Shown here piece by piece: positions 53,879 through 62,880 of a stretch of 64,000 nt of DNA (the first letter of the stretch is position 1; each line of letters starts with the position of its first letter). Source of the stretch: Hydrogenophaga sp. (GTDB taxonomy: Bacteria; Pseudomonadota; Gammaproteobacteria; Burkholderiales; Burkholderiaceae_C); the NCBI GenBank assembly GCA_030682835.1, contig JAUXNG010000007.1:1-64000 (forward strand), in the 5' to 3' direction. The notes under the pieces are model-generated. The model saw only the letters and a list, made by a program, of their open reading frames with translations, was not told the origin of the DNA and made no database searches. The position numbers and the translations under genes are program-made.

Positions 53879-54733
53879 ATGAAAATCCTCATCTCGAACG
53901 ACGACGGTTACCAGGCGCCCGGCATCGTGGCCCTCTATGAGGCCTTGCGGGTGCTCCCGGGTGTCGAGGTGGAGGTGGTGGCACCTGAGCACAACAACAG
54001 CGCCAAATCGAATGCGCTGTCGCTGCATTCACCTCTGTACGTTCACACGGCCCACAATGGGTTCCGGTATGTGAACGGCACGCCTGCAGACTGCGTGCAC
54101 ATCGCACTCACCGGGCTGCTGGGCTACCGTCCCGATCTCGTGGTCTCGGGCATCAACAACGGCGCGAACATGGGCGACGACACCATCTACTCCGGCACGG
54201 TGGGAGCCGCCATGGAAGGCTACCTGTTCGGTATTCCTGCGGTGGCGTTTTCCCAGACCGAGAAGGGATGGGCTCATCTGGATGTGGCGGCGCAGAAAGC
54301 GGCCCAGCTGGTGACGCAGCTGCTGCCCTCCCTGCCCGAAGCGGCGCACCGGGGTGAGCCCTGGCTGCTCAATGTGAACATCCCCAACCTGCCGGCAGAC
54401 GCGATACGCGGATTCAAGGTCGCCCGGCTGGGCCGGCGCCATGCGGCCGAGCAGGTGATCGCCCAGGTCAACCCCCGCGGGGACACCATGTACTGGATTG
54501 GCAGCGCCGGCGCGGCCAAAGACGACGCCGACGGCACCGACTTTCATGCGGCCGCGCAGGGGTTTGCCACCATTACCCCTTTGCAGGTGGATCTCACCGA
54601 CCACGACCGCCTGCCGTACTGGGTGCCCACGGCTGCCGGGCTGTCCGGTCCCGCCCCCGAGGGCGGTGCGACCGAGCGCCTGGAAGATAAACCGGCCGTG
54701 AGCGGCTCGGCGGACGGCAGGGCGCTCGCATGA
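53879..54733 (+). CDS. surE: 5'/3'-nucleotidase SurE
   Basis: Metal-dependent nucleoside monophosphate phosphatase/exopolyphosphatase. The 284-residue protein starts [16 protein letters not shown], with the metal-binding paired Asp (8-9), then [20 protein letters not shown]. It is about 30 residues longer than usual because of a Pro/Gly/Ala-rich C-terminal tail ([15 protein letters not shown]). The stop overlaps pcm (ATGA), the classical surE-pcm-nlpD order. Confidence 0.96.
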   Translation: MKILISNDDGYQAPGIVALYEALRVLPGVEVEVVAPEHNNSAKSNALSLHSPLYVHTAHNGFRYVNGTPADCVHIALTGLLGYRPDLVVSGINNGANMGDDTIYSGTVGAAMEGYLFGIPAVAFSQTEKGWAHLDVAAQKAAQLVTQLLPSLPEAAHRGEPWLLNVNIPNLPADAIRGFKVARLGRRHAAEQVIAQVNPRGDTMYWIGSAGAAKDDADGTDFHAAAQGFATITPLQVDLTDHDRLPYWVPTAAGLSGPAPEGGATERLEDKPAVSGSADGRALA

Positions 54734-55527
54734 AGCCGCGCTGGCCGGCCCCCGCCGCCCCGGTTGCGGCGCGGTCCCGCCCGGGCTTCCCGGTGAAACT
54801 GCCGGCCCAGCCCGCCATGCCCCAGGCCCGCCCCGGTGGCACAGTGGCGCGAGGCGGGCCCATGCCAGCCTCATCCGGTGTGGGCATGGACTCGCAGGCC
54901 GTGCGGTTTGCCATGGTGCGCAAACTGGAGGCGCAAGGGGTGCGCGACCCGGGCGTGCTGCAGGCACTGCGCACGGTGGAGCGCCACCGCTTTGTGGACT
55001 CTGCACTCGCCAACCAGGCCTACGAAGACACCAGCCTGCCGATCGGCCTGGGCCAGACGATATCCAAGCCCAATGTGGTCGCGCGCATGCTCGAACTGTT
55101 GTGCCACGGTCAGCCGCAACCGCTGGGCCGGGTACTTGAAATCGGCACCGGCTGTGGTTATCAGGCGGCCCTGCTGAGCCATCTGTCACGCGAGGTCTAC
55201 AGCATCGAGCGCCTGCGGGGCCTTCACGAGCGAGCCCGTGAGAACCTTCGGGGCATGCGCCTGTCCAATCTGCATTTGCTGTTCGGTGACGGCATGCTGG
55301 GCTTCGCGCGGGGTGCTCCCTACGCGGCCATCATCGCTGCCGCTGGCGGTGAGGACCTGCCGGCGGCGTGGGTCGATCAGCTGGCGGTGGGTGGCCGACT
55401 CGTGGCACCGGCGGTGAGCCGGGCGGGCCAGCAGCATCTTGTGGTGATCGACAAGACGCCCTCGGGACTGGTCCGTACCGAGCTCGAAGCCGTGTTGTTC
55501 GTGCCTCTAAAATCAGGCGTCGCATGA
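54730..55527 (+). CDS. pcm: Protein-L-isoaspartate O-methyltransferase
   Basis: Repairs isoaspartyl residues with S-adenosylmethionine. The 265-residue protein is longer than the typical roughly 210 because it starts with a Pro/Ala/Arg-rich leader of about 50 residues. Motif I is [40 protein letters not shown] is the substrate loop. The long leader may not be translated: an internal start ([15 protein letters not shown]) is possible, but ATGA coupling to surE favours the longer form. Confidence 0.94.
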   Translation: MKPRWPAPAAPVAARSRPGFPVKLPAQPAMPQARPGGTVARGGPMPASSGVGMDSQAVRFAMVRKLEAQGVRDPGVLQALRTVERHRFVDSALANQAYEDTSLPIGLGQTISKPNVVARMLELLCHGQPQPLGRVLEIGTGCGYQAALLSHLSREVYSIERLRGLHERARENLRGMRLSNLHLLFGDGMLGFARGAPYAAIIAAAGGEDLPAAWVDQLAVGGRLVAPAVSRAGQQHLVVIDKTPSGLVRTELEAVLFVPLKSGVA

Positions 55528-55552
55528 TGTTCTGCCTACGGGAGGTTTGAGC

Positions 55553-55609
55553 GTGTTCTTTTGTTCGACCGGGTCCGCGCTGGGTCCGTGTCACAGGTGG
55601 GAGTTTTGA
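55553..55609 (+). CDS. Possible 18-codon leader ORF coupled to nlpD
   Basis: GTG at 55553 has a strong GGGAGG (55540-55545) at normal spacing and encodes MFFCSTGSALGPCHRWEF. Its TGA overlaps the nlpD ATG as TGATG (55607-55611). It is too short to judge by codon use. It could couple translation or be an accident; the alternative is that the GGGAGG marks an unusual nlpD start region. Confidence 0.35.
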   Translation: MFFCSTGSALGPCHRWEF

Positions 55610-56514
55610 TGAAGCAGTTTGCGAATCCGATGCGCGATCACGGGTCCATCGGTCACTATGCCGGCTGGCGTTCTGCCACGGTCTGGACGGTGCTGGCCAC
55701 GGTGCTGGTCACGGCCGGATGCACGACGCGGCGGGTGGCCCAGCCCGCCCCGGTGGAAGACCGGTCCACGGTGCGCGCCGAGCCGCGCGTGTTGCCCGGC
55801 GCGGAAAATGCCGGCAAGCCCGGTTACTACACGGTGCGCGCAGGTGACACCCTGTTCCGGATCGCGCTGGACAACGGCCAGTCGTGGCGCGACCTGCAGG
55901 CCTGGAACTCCCTGGGCAACCCCAATGCCCTGGAAATTGGCCAGGTCTTGCGGGTGGCGCCTCCGTCGGCTGCTCCAGTGGTCAGTGCCGGTGTCGCGCC
56001 CGGTGCGGCCACTGCATCTACCTCGCCCGTCACCTCCACCGGTGTGATTGCCCGCCCGCTGGGCCCGGCCGGTACCAGCACGGCGGTGGTGACTCCCACG
56101 CCGCTGCCCCCGGTACCCGCGCCCGCCGCCGAGCCGGCCGGCGCCGACGACATCAGCTTTGTCTGGCCAGCGCAGGGCACGGTGGTGGCGCCATTTGACG
56201 AGGCCAAGAACAAAGGCGTGTCGATCGCCGGGCGCGTGGGCGATCCGGTGGTGGCCGCGGCCGACGGTCGGGTGGTGTACGCAGGTGCCGGCCTGCGCGG
56301 CTATGGCAACCTCATCATCCTGAAGCACAACAACACCTACCTCACGGCCTATGCGCACAACCAGGCGCTGCTGGTCCGGGAAGACCAGTCCGTCCGCCAG
56401 GGGCAGAAGATCGCCGAGATGGGCAGCAGCGACACCGACCGCGTGAAACTGCACTTTGAAGTGCGCCGCCAGGGCAAGCCGGTCGATCCGCTGAACCACC
56501 TGCCCCGTCGCTGA
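55609..56514 (+). CDS. nlpD: NlpD-like LysM/LytM lipoprotein
   Basis: Outer-membrane lipoprotein that activates amidases for cell separation. The 301-residue protein has a signal ending at the lipobox VTAGCT, a LysM domain (YYTVRAGDTLFRIALDNGQS), a Pro/Ala/Thr-rich linker and an M23 LytM domain (GVSIAGRVGDPVVAAADGRV to LHFEVRRQGK). The first LytM metal ligands (HxxxD) are absent, so it should be a non-catalytic activator as in NlpD/EnvC. ATG at 55609 is preceded by GGGAG; an ATG at 55633 is the alternative. Confidence 0.92.
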   Translation: MKQFANPMRDHGSIGHYAGWRSATVWTVLATVLVTAGCTTRRVAQPAPVEDRSTVRAEPRVLPGAENAGKPGYYTVRAGDTLFRIALDNGQSWRDLQAWNSLGNPNALEIGQVLRVAPPSAAPVVSAGVAPGAATASTSPVTSTGVIARPLGPAGTSTAVVTPTPLPPVPAPAAEPAGADDISFVWPAQGTVVAPFDEAKNKGVSIAGRVGDPVVAAADGRVVYAGAGLRGYGNLIILKHNNTYLTAYAHNQALLVREDQSVRQGQKIAEMGSSDTDRVKLHFEVRRQGKPVDPLNHLPRR

Positions 56515-56621
56515 GCCATCCGTCGCCCGGCGACCATCGTTCAGGCAATGGTCGGCGGGCCGGGTGGCCCTCATGAGCCGGGCGGCCTGAAAACCCCCTG
56601 CGGGCCTGAGACAATCGGCGG

Positions 56622-58088
56622 ATGACTGCCCCTCTTCTCCACGAAAACAGCCTGCTGACCACCGCCCGCGACCCCGACGAGCTCGCGCCTGATACTGCTG
56701 AAGCCCTGCCCGACGGCTGGCTGGCCGTCGAATCGATTGACATCGACGCCCAGGGCATCGCACGCCGCCCGGATGGCAAGGTCGTGTTCATCGAAGGAGC
56801 CTTGCCCTTCGAGCTCGTCAGCACCAGTGTGCACCGCAAGAAGAACAACTGGGAGGCGGGTGTGGTCACCGCCATTCACCGCGAGTCCTCCCAGCGCGTT
56901 CGCCCCGGCTGCCCGCATTTCGGCCTGCACGCTGGCGCCTGTGGGGGCTGCAAGATGCAGCACCTGCACGAAACGGCCCAGGTCGCCGTGAAGCAGCGGG
57001 TGCTGGAAGACAACCTCTGGCACCTGGGCAAGGTGAAGGCCCAGACCCTGCTGCGACCCATCGAGGGGCCGGCCTGGGGTTACCGGTACCGGGCGCGCCT
57101 GTCGGTCCGGCACGTGCACAAAAAAGGCGAGGTGCTGATCGGCTTTCACGAGCGCAAGAGCCGTTACGTGGCCGACATGAAGGTCTGCCCGGTGCTGCCG
57201 CCCCACGTCAGCGCCTTGCTGATGCCTTTGCGCGAACTCATCTTTGGCATGGAGGCACGCGAGACCTGCCCGCAGATCGAGCTGGCCTGCGGCGACGAAG
57301 TGACGGCGCTCGTGCTGCGCCATCTGGAGCCCCTGTCCACCGCCGATCTGGACCGGCTGCGCGCCTTCGGCGTGCGTCATGGTGTTCAGTGGTGGCTGCA
57401 GGCAAAAGGGCCCGACACCGTCAGGCTGATGGACGAGCCCGTGCCCGGCTCGGCACGAACAGATGTGCTGTCCTACCGGCTGCCGGAATTCGGCATCACC
57501 ATGCCCTTCAAGCCCACCGATTTCACGCAGGTGAACCCGCACATCAACCGGGTCCTGGTGTCGCGCGCCCTGCGTCTGCTCGACGCACAGAAAAATGAGC
57601 GCGTGATCGACTGGTTCTGCGGGCTGGGCAACTTCACCCTGCCCATCGCCACCACGGCAGGCGAGGTGGTGGGCATCGAAGGCAGTGAGTTGCTGGTGGC
57701 GCGCTCGCGGGAGAATCTGGCCGGCAACCAGGCCAGTCGGGATGTGCCGCTGGCGCCCACGTCGTTTGTGGCGCGCAACCTGTTTGACATGACACCCGAG
57801 CAGCTGGTGGCCGACGGCACGGCCGACAAGTGGCTGGTGGATCCGCCCCGCGAAGGCGCATTTGCCCTGTCCAAGGCGCTGGCCGATCTGCATCTGGAGC
57901 CCGAACGGCGCCAGGGCTGGACGCCGCCCCGGCGCATCGTCTATGTGAGCTGCAACCCGGCGACGCTGGCGCGCGATGCCGGTCTGCTGGTGAATGTGGC
58001 GGGCTACCGTTGCACCGCTGCGGGAGTGGTCAACATGTTTCCCCACACGGCTCACGTCGAGAGCATGGCGGTGTTCGACCTGGCTTGA
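56622..58088 (+). CDS. rlmD: 23S rRNA (uracil-1939-C5)-methyltransferase RlmD
   Basis: Methylates U1939 of 23S rRNA. The 488-residue protein starts with a TRAM-like region ([20 protein letters not shown]), followed by the Fe-S cysteines in [19 protein letters not shown], the SAM-binding domain ([19 protein letters not shown]) and the catalytic region [15 protein letters not shown]. Typical RumA/RlmD order. nlpD ends 107 bases upstream with no rpoS gene in the gap. Confidence 0.95.
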   Translation: MTAPLLHENSLLTTARDPDELAPDTAEALPDGWLAVESIDIDAQGIARRPDGKVVFIEGALPFELVSTSVHRKKNNWEAGVVTAIHRESSQRVRPGCPHFGLHAGACGGCKMQHLHETAQVAVKQRVLEDNLWHLGKVKAQTLLRPIEGPAWGYRYRARLSVRHVHKKGEVLIGFHERKSRYVADMKVCPVLPPHVSALLMPLRELIFGMEARETCPQIELACGDEVTALVLRHLEPLSTADLDRLRAFGVRHGVQWWLQAKGPDTVRLMDEPVPGSARTDVLSYRLPEFGITMPFKPTDFTQVNPHINRVLVSRALRLLDAQKNERVIDWFCGLGNFTLPIATTAGEVVGIEGSELLVARSRENLAGNQASRDVPLAPTSFVARNLFDMTPEQLVADGTADKWLVDPPREGAFALSKALADLHLEPERRQGWTPPRRIVYVSCNPATLARDAGLLVNVAGYRCTAAGVVNMFPHTAHVESMAVFDLA

Positions 58089-58186
58089 GGTCTTGCATCA
58101 CCTGACACCTTGCGACCGCAGGGTGGTCTGAGCGGCTCAAACCGCGTGAACGGCAGGACCGGCGTGAATGGCGTTCTGGCTGCCGA

Positions 58187-58549
58187 TCAGGACCGCCGCG
58201 ATCGCCGCTCGGCCGTTTCGCCGTCCGGGGCAGGCCCGGTTTCCAGGGCCTCGGCGGGACTGGACCGGGAGCCGCCCGGTGCTGATGGCATGCCGACAAT
58301 CTCGTTGTCGCGCATGTACTGGTCCATGTCTTTCCAGCCCGCGAACACTGCCGCCTTGCCGGCTTTGGGGTTGCTGCCAAAGCAGTCTTCTATGCTGCGT
58401 ACTGCGTGGCGGCAGGCGCTGCCAATGGCGCGTGCCTCGGCCTCTTTCTTCGCCGCCACCTGGGAGGCAGTTTCGATGCCCAGCAGGTCGCAACCCGCCA
58501 GGAGGCTGGCAGCACCGATCAGGCAGAAGGAGAGGGCGGGGTGTGGCAT
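58187..58549 (-). CDS. Small putative lipoprotein
   Basis: A 120-residue protein with a lipoprotein signal, MPHPALSFCLIGAASLLAGC, then a mature part (ETASQVAAKKEAEARAIGSA) containing two further Cys (SACRHAV, EDCFG) and a Ser/Pro/Gly tail. No recognised domain. The ATG at 58549 is selected because it gives the signal; frames beginning further upstream do not. Same strand as the YccA-like gene but separated by a terminator. Confidence 0.7.
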   Translation of the reverse strand: MPHPALSFCLIGAASLLAGCDLLGIETASQVAAKKEAEARAIGSACRHAVRSIEDCFGSNPKAGKAAVFAGWKDMDQYMRDNEIVGMPSAPGGSRSSPAEALETGPAPDGETAERRSRRS

Positions 58550-58648
58550 GGGCAGGTACCTTGGGATACCCATGTTGTCGGCTGTGTGCCGGCCAACTTG
58601 ACCCTGTGAGCGAAAAAAACCCGAAGAACGCCATGCCACGTTGACAAA

Positions 58649-58673
58649 GAAAAAGGACCCGCAGGTCCTTTTT
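58649..58673. terminator. Bidirectional terminator behind the YccA-like gene
   Basis: AAAAAGGACC pairs perfectly with GGTCCTTTTT around CGCA; both strands have a T-run. It ends the YccA-like transcript (minus) 36 bases after the stop. Confidence 0.9.
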
Positions 58674-58709
58674 CGGTGCAGCCGGGCGCCGGGCCCGGCG
58701 GCCGGAGCG

Positions 58710-59405
58710 TCAGTCGCGGTCGCCGCCGAAGATACCCAGCAGGGCCAGCAGGCTCTGGAAGATGTTGAACAGGCTCAGGTACAGGCCGAGCGTGGCGGTG
58801 ATGTAGTTGGTTTCACCACCGTCGACGATGCGCTTCAGGTCGTACAGCAGGTACATGCTGAAGACGACGATCGCGAGCGTGGCGATGGCTGCCATGCCGG
58901 CCGTGCTGCCCACGAACACATTGATGATCGCGCCCACCATGATGGCCAGTGCGCCCACGAAGAGCCACTTGCCCATGCCCGACAGGTCGCGCTTGATCAG
59001 GGTCGACAGGTTGGCCATGACAAAGAACACACCCGCCGTGCCGCCGAACGCGGTCATCACCAGGCTGGAGCCGTTGCTGAAACCCAGCACCATGGCCAGC
59101 ATCCGCGAGAGCATCAGGCCCATGAAGAAGGTGAAGGCCAGCAGCACCGGCACGCCGGCTGACGAGTTCTTGGTTTTTTCGATGGCGTACATGAAGCCGA
59201 ATGCACCGCCGAGGAAGACGATCAGGCCCATGCCACCTGTCAGCGCGGCGGTGATGCCCGTCTGCACGCCGATCCAGGCGCCCAGCACCGTCGGCAGCAT
59301 GGACAGGGCCAGCAGCCAGTAGGTGTTACGCATCACCCGGTTGCGGATGGCGGGCGTCGAGGTGGCGCTACCAAAGCGGCCGCTGTTGTGAACGTGGTCG
59401 GTCAT
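58710..59405 (-). CDS. Bax inhibitor-1/YccA family membrane protein
   Basis: A 231-residue protein with seven helices; family signature region MYAIEKTKNSSAGVPVLLAF and MYLLYDLKRIVDGGETNYI. In E. coli the relative YccA modulates FtsH proteolysis. The ATG at 59405 has GGAGATCACC upstream and starts MTDHVHNSGRFGSATS, a family N-terminus; the longer frame adds an unlikely leader. Confidence 0.93.
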   Translation of the reverse strand: MTDHVHNSGRFGSATSTPAIRNRVMRNTYWLLALSMLPTVLGAWIGVQTGITAALTGGMGLIVFLGGAFGFMYAIEKTKNSSAGVPVLLAFTFFMGLMLSRMLAMVLGFSNGSSLVMTAFGGTAGVFFVMANLSTLIKRDLSGMGKWLFVGALAIMVGAIINVFVGSTAGMAAIATLAIVVFSMYLLYDLKRIVDGGETNYITATLGLYLSLFNIFQSLLALLGIFGGDRD

Positions 59406-59652
59406 GGTGGTGATCTCCTTCAACGACTGAACCTGAAAATAACAAAAATGGCGTCCAATACGGCCGACCATCGCGTGGGCGCATTGTAGGGCGCTGCGGG
59501 TACCCCTGCGTCAAAGCCGCAGGTCTCACGGGAGTGGCGGCAGTTGTGACCTTCGCGTAGACAATGCGCAGGGTATCGTCCTGCTTCCCCGGCACCACGT
59601 GTTCGTGCTGCCGGGCACGGTCGATATGACCACTCTACAAGGAATAAAGTTC

Positions 59653-60060
59653 ATGAAAAACAAAGCAGTTCTCGAAATCGCAGATGTCCGCCAGATCGCC
59701 GCAGCGGCCGAGGCCGAGGCCCTGCAGAACAACTGGGCCGTGACCATTGCCATCGTGGACGACGGTGGCCACCTGCTGTGGCTGCAGCGCCTGGATGGGG
59801 CACCCGCCATTTCTGCGCACATCGCCCCTGCCAAAGCCCACACCGCTGCGCTCGGGCGCCGTGAAAGCAAGGTCTACGAAGACGTCATCAACCAGGGCCG
59901 GGTGTCTTTCCTGAGTGCTCCTGGCGTGGCGGGCCTGCTGGAGGGCGGGGTCCCGGTGATGAAAGACGGCCAGTGCATTGGTGCGGTCGGCGTCAGCGGT
60001 GTGAAGTCGAGCGAAGACGCGCAGATCGCGCGTGCCGGTATCGCCGCCATCGGCCTTTGA
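59653..60060 (+). CDS. GlcG/HbpS-family heme-binding-type protein
   Basis: A 135-residue single-domain protein of the PF03928 family: ADVRQIAAAAEAEALQNNWA, IAIVDDGGHLLWLQRLDGAP, LLEGGVPVMKDGQCIGAVGV. Some members bind heme or cobalamin; the role of most is unknown. The ATG at 59653 is preceded by AAGGAATAAAG. Its nearness to hemP and the tonB genes is suggestive of an iron/heme role but not proof. Confidence 0.88.
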   Translation: MKNKAVLEIADVRQIAAAAEAEALQNNWAVTIAIVDDGGHLLWLQRLDGAPAISAHIAPAKAHTAALGRRESKVYEDVINQGRVSFLSAPGVAGLLEGGVPVMKDGQCIGAVGVSGVKSSEDAQIARAGIAAIGL

Positions 60061-60072
60061 AGCGGGCGATGG

Positions 60073-60093
60073 GGGTGGCGCCCGCCACCCTTT
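60073..60093 (+). terminator. Possible terminator behind the GlcG-like gene
   Basis: GGGTGGC pairs with GCCACCC around GCCC, followed by TTT. Weak T-tail. Confidence 0.4.
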
Positions 60094-60211
60094 GAGATTC
60101 GAAAAAAGACCTGGCTATCGGCGCCTCGTTGGCGCCCTGGCTGGTCAAAACGACACCGGCGATGCGCAGCCGGGTCGCCCCACGATGGGTATCAGCGGCG
60201 GGGAAGCCGCT

Positions 60212-60403
60212 TCATTTCGTCAGAATCAGTTTGCCCGCGCGGGTGTTCTGCAGGCGGTAGAGCTCGCCGTTGTGTTCAATCGCCACCACCTTCTGCCCGC
60301 GCAGCAGGGTCTGGCTGTTCACCGCCGGCTCGGTACGCCGCACTGCATTGCCTGAATCGCATGGGCGGCTGCCAGGCTGCTGGTTGCGTGGGTCGGGTGT
60401 CAT
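60212..60403 (-). CDS. hemP: Hemin uptake protein HemP
   Basis: A 63-residue protein. The C-terminal half matches the HemP/HmuP family: SQTLLRGQKVVAIEHNGELY and RLQNTRAGKLILTK. HmuP-type proteins activate heme-uptake genes together with Fur in some bacteria. It lies 23 bases downstream of exbD on the same strand and is likely the last gene of the tonB-exbB-exbD-hemP operon. Confidence 0.9.
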   Translation of the reverse strand: MTPDPRNQQPGSRPCDSGNAVRRTEPAVNSQTLLRGQKVVAIEHNGELYRLQNTRAGKLILTK

Positions 60404-60426
60404 GTTGAGCTGCTCCTGTTCACAGA

Positions 60427-60837
60427 TCAGTTGGCCGGCTCGGTGATGAAGCCGATCTTGCGTACGCCTGCGCGCTGCGCCGCTGCCATGGCCATGGCCA
60501 CTCGCTCGTACCGCACCGCCTTGTCGCCGCGGATGTGCAGTTCCGGCTGCGGCTGCTGCGCGGCTGCAGCGGCCAGGCGCCGTTCGAAGTCCGTGTCTTC
60601 GACAGCCTGGTCGTTCCAGTAGTAGACACCGTCGGCGTCCACGCTGAGGCGGACGTTCTCGGGTTTGTCCACCACCCGCTCGTTGCTCGCCTGGGGCAGG
60701 TCGACGTTCACCGCGTGTTTGATGACGGGCACGGTGATGATGAAAATGATGAGCAGCACCAGCATCACGTCGATGAACGGGATCATGTTGATCTCGCCCA
60801 GCATGGTGTCGCTGTCTTCCTGTGTTCCGATGGCCAT
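60427..60837 (-). CDS. exbD: Biopolymer transport protein ExbD
   Basis: Energises TonB with ExbB. The 136-residue protein has one membrane helix (MIPFIDVMLVLLIIFIITV, about residues 18-36) with the essential Asp23, and a periplasmic domain. It follows exbB by 13 bases. Confidence 0.95.
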   Translation of the reverse strand: MAIGTQEDSDTMLGEINMIPFIDVMLVLLIIFIITVPVIKHAVNVDLPQASNERVVDKPENVRLSVDADGVYYWNDQAVEDTDFERRLAAAAAQQPQPELHIRGDKAVRYERVAMAMAAAQRAGVRKIGFITEPAN

Positions 60838-60850
60838 GACCGCGATCTCC

Positions 60851-61585
60851 TCAGGCTTTCTTCATGGGAAGCACCTTGCCGCCGCCGCCGGCGGTGACTC
60901 GGGCGCCGGTGACGAAGTAGGCATGCAGGTCGTGGGCGAACCGGTTGAGCTGGTGCAGCACGCCCTTGTTGCCGCGCAGCAAGGCGTTGTAGCCGAGCAC
61001 GGCGGGGATGGCGACCACCAGGCCCAGCGCCGTCATGATGAGGGCTTCACCAATCGGGCCGGCCACCTGGTCGATGCTCACCTGGCCGGCGGCGCCAATG
61101 CCCAGCAGGGCGTGGTAGATGCCCCAGACCGTGCCGAAGAGGCCCACGAAAGGTGCGGTGGATGCCACTGACGCCAGGACTGAGAGGCCGGCCTGCGCGC
61201 GGGCCTGGAAATCGTCCACGCTCTTGCGCAGCGAGCGCTCCACCCAGTCGCTCACGTCCAGGCTGTCGTGTAGCTGGGTGCCGTTGCGCCCGTCCTTGCC
61301 CAGGATGTGGCGGGCGGCTTCTCGGCCTTCGATGGCCACGGCCCGGAACGGGTTGCCCTCTGCGGTGCCCAGCTTGTCCAGGCCTTCGGCGAAGTCGGCG
61401 CTGTGCCAGAAGCCTTCCACGCCTTTCGCCTGCGCGCGCTGGGCGCGCTGGTCCAGCGCTTTCCAGAGAATGATGATCCAGGTGGCCAGCGACATGACCA
61501 GCAGCACCAGTGCAACGGTGCGGATGACCCAGTCGCCTTGCGACCAGACGTGGGCCAGGCCCGATGTGGCGATTTGCGTTTCCAT
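60851..61585 (-). CDS. exbB: Biopolymer transport protein ExbB
   Basis: The 244-residue inner-membrane protein has three helices: about residues 20-42 (VIRTVALVLLVMSLATWIII), one near TAPFVGLFGTVWGIYHALLG, and one near ALGLVVAIPAVLGYNALLRG. These carry the conserved channel-lining residues. The ATG at 61585 follows tonB by 28 bases; longer frames upstream overlap tonB. Confidence 0.95.
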   Translation of the reverse strand: METQIATSGLAHVWSQGDWVIRTVALVLLVMSLATWIIILWKALDQRAQRAQAKGVEGFWHSADFAEGLDKLGTAEGNPFRAVAIEGREAARHILGKDGRNGTQLHDSLDVSDWVERSLRKSVDDFQARAQAGLSVLASVASTAPFVGLFGTVWGIYHALLGIGAAGQVSIDQVAGPIGEALIMTALGLVVAIPAVLGYNALLRGNKGVLHQLNRFAHDLHAYFVTGARVTAGGGGKVLPMKKA

Positions 61586-61613
61586 GACTTGAGACTCTCC
61601 AGAAGAAAAACGG

Positions 61614-62348
61614 TTATTCAAGAACAAAACTGATCGGCACGTTGAACCACATGGCTTCGGCCACGCCGTTGCGCTTGCCGGGCACGTAGCGCCAGCGAAG
61701 CACGGTCTGCAGCGCCGTCTGGTCCAGCCGGTCATAGCCGCTGGATGTGCGGATCTCTGCCTGTGTGGCGCTTCCGCTGGCGTCAATGAAGACGCGAACG
61801 ACCACACGGCCCTGTTCCCCCAGCCGCTTGGACAGGGGCGGGTAGGGCGGGCGTGGGTTGTTCAGGTAGTCGGCACTGCTGGACGGCAGCTCGACGCGTG
61901 GCTGGGCCGGGGGAGCAGGGGGAGCCGGCACGGATGCCTCCGCTGCCGGGGCGCTGGCCGTCACGGGAACCGGCTCCGGCGCCGTGACGCCGGTAGGCGC
62001 GTTCGCCATGGGCGTGGGCTCTGCAATGGCGATCGGCTGGGCCGCCGGGGGCGCGGGCCTTGGAGTTTTGGCGGCAACCGCCCTGGGGGGTGCGGGCGCT
62101 GGCGGGACAGGGGGAGAGGGGGGCACTGGCACCACCTCGGGTTGTGGTGCTTCGATCAGCTCAGCAATGATCTGCACAGGAATCACGAGTTCGGCGGCGC
62201 GGCGCAGCAGGCCGCTTTGCAAGGCCCACAGCCCGAGCACGTGAAAGCCGATCACGGCGGTCACGATGTAGAGGCGACGACGGTCCATGGGTTTGGTTCG
62301 GGTCGAGGCAGACCCCGGAAGTGCAAGCACGGCGCTGGCGGAAGACAT
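61614..62348 (-). CDS. tonB: Energy transducer TonB
   Basis: Couples the inner-membrane proton gradient to outer-membrane iron receptors. The 244-residue protein has an N-terminal anchor (YIVTAVIGFHVLGLWALQSG), a Pro/Ala-rich periplasm-spanning region and the C-terminal TonB fold (RPPYPPLSKRLGEQGRVVVR, YDRLDQTALQTVLRWRYVPG). The first start (62348) was kept; an ATG at 62288 is possible. Neither has a good ribosome site. A 33-residue membrane peptide gene ends 42 bases upstream. Confidence 0.93.
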   Translation of the reverse strand: MSSASAVLALPGSASTRTKPMDRRRLYIVTAVIGFHVLGLWALQSGLLRRAAELVIPVQIIAELIEAPQPEVVPVPPSPPVPPAPAPPRAVAAKTPRPAPPAAQPIAIAEPTPMANAPTGVTAPEPVPVTASAPAAEASVPAPPAPPAQPRVELPSSSADYLNNPRPPYPPLSKRLGEQGRVVVRVFIDASGSATQAEIRTSSGYDRLDQTALQTVLRWRYVPGKRNGVAEAMWFNVPISFVLE

Positions 62349-62390
62349 AGTGTAGGGACAGCGTGTGGGCCAAAAAAGGGCGGGGTCAGA

Positions 62391-62492
62391 TCAGTGGCGA
62401 AGCACCCACCACACGGCACACAGGAGCAAGAACAGACTACCGCCGAGCGTCAACAGAATCTGTAACACCTTGAGTACCTCCGGACTGTCCAT
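62391..62492 (-). CDS. 33-residue single-helix membrane peptide upstream of tonB
   Basis: ATG at 62492, stop at 62391: MDSPEVLKVLQILLTLGGSL then FLLLCAVWWVLRH. It has an acidic start, one hydrophobic helix of about 20 residues and a basic end (RH), a form typical of real small membrane proteins. It lies between the Fur-like promoter and tonB, with no ribosome site visible, so translation would be leaderless or weak. Below normal gene-calling size and not recognised as a known family. Confidence 0.55.
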   Translation of the reverse strand: MDSPEVLKVLQILLTLGGSLFLLLCAVWWVLRH

Positions 62493-62516
62493 GGTGGTTG
62501 GGTGATGATGTTCGTT

Positions 62517-62535
62517 AGTATAAATGAGAATGCGT
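62517..62535 (-). promoter_or_regulatory. Fur-like site and -10 of the tonB operon
   Basis: On the minus strand TATACT (62517-62522) is a good -10 box, overlapped by ACGCATTCTCATTTAT, which resembles half to three quarters of a Fur box. The match is by eye; the -35 is poor. Confidence 0.45.
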
Positions 62536-62693
62536 CGCGTTTGTGTTTGATCTGAACATCCTTCCGCACATGGGCGTCAGCTTCCACGGGAACGGTGCAG
62601 CACGCCTCCGGCGTCGTCGAGAAGGCGGCACCCGCACAAGGCCATGGCGATCTCGAGTCCATCGCGCAGCAAGCGCAACACATGAGCCAAGCC

Positions 62694-62804
62694 TTGGGCG
62701 CCCCCGTTCGCCGGCCCATGCAGCACGGGGCGGCCCACCAGCAGTATGGCGCGCGCGCGGGAGAGGTCGTCGGGTGGCAGGACGTCGGGCAGGGACAGCA
62801 GCAT
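62694..62804 (-). pseudogene. Probable remnant of piuC (PKHD-type 2OG-Fe(II) hydroxylase)
   Basis: The frame beginning at 62804 reads MLLSLPDVLPPDDLSRARAI, like the conserved N-terminus of PiuC/YbiX, and GPANGGAQ in place of the usual DGR-TAGAQ. Similarity then ends, with no iron-ligand HxD. PiuC genes commonly lie directly behind catecholate-siderophore receptors, as here. The remainder of the roughly 225-residue protein is missing. Confidence 0.5.
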
Positions 62805-62847
62805 CTGGAATCGTGTCGGAGGTTGGTTTCGCTGGGTAAGAAGCGGG

Positions 62848-62880
62848 AAGGGCCGCACCGTCGACGACGGGCGGCCCCTG
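62848..62880 (-). terminator. Large hairpin behind the TonB-dependent receptor
   Basis: AGGGCCGC and GCGGCCCCT with an inner CCGTCG/CGACGG form one long stem. Read on the minus strand it is followed by TCCC, without a good T-run, so it is a terminator only possibly. Confidence 0.4.

Noticed and set aside
62577-62693. Continuation of the piuC-like frame
   Set aside because: Beyond the first 37 residues no PiuC similarity is visible in this or the other frames, so only the short fragment is claimed.
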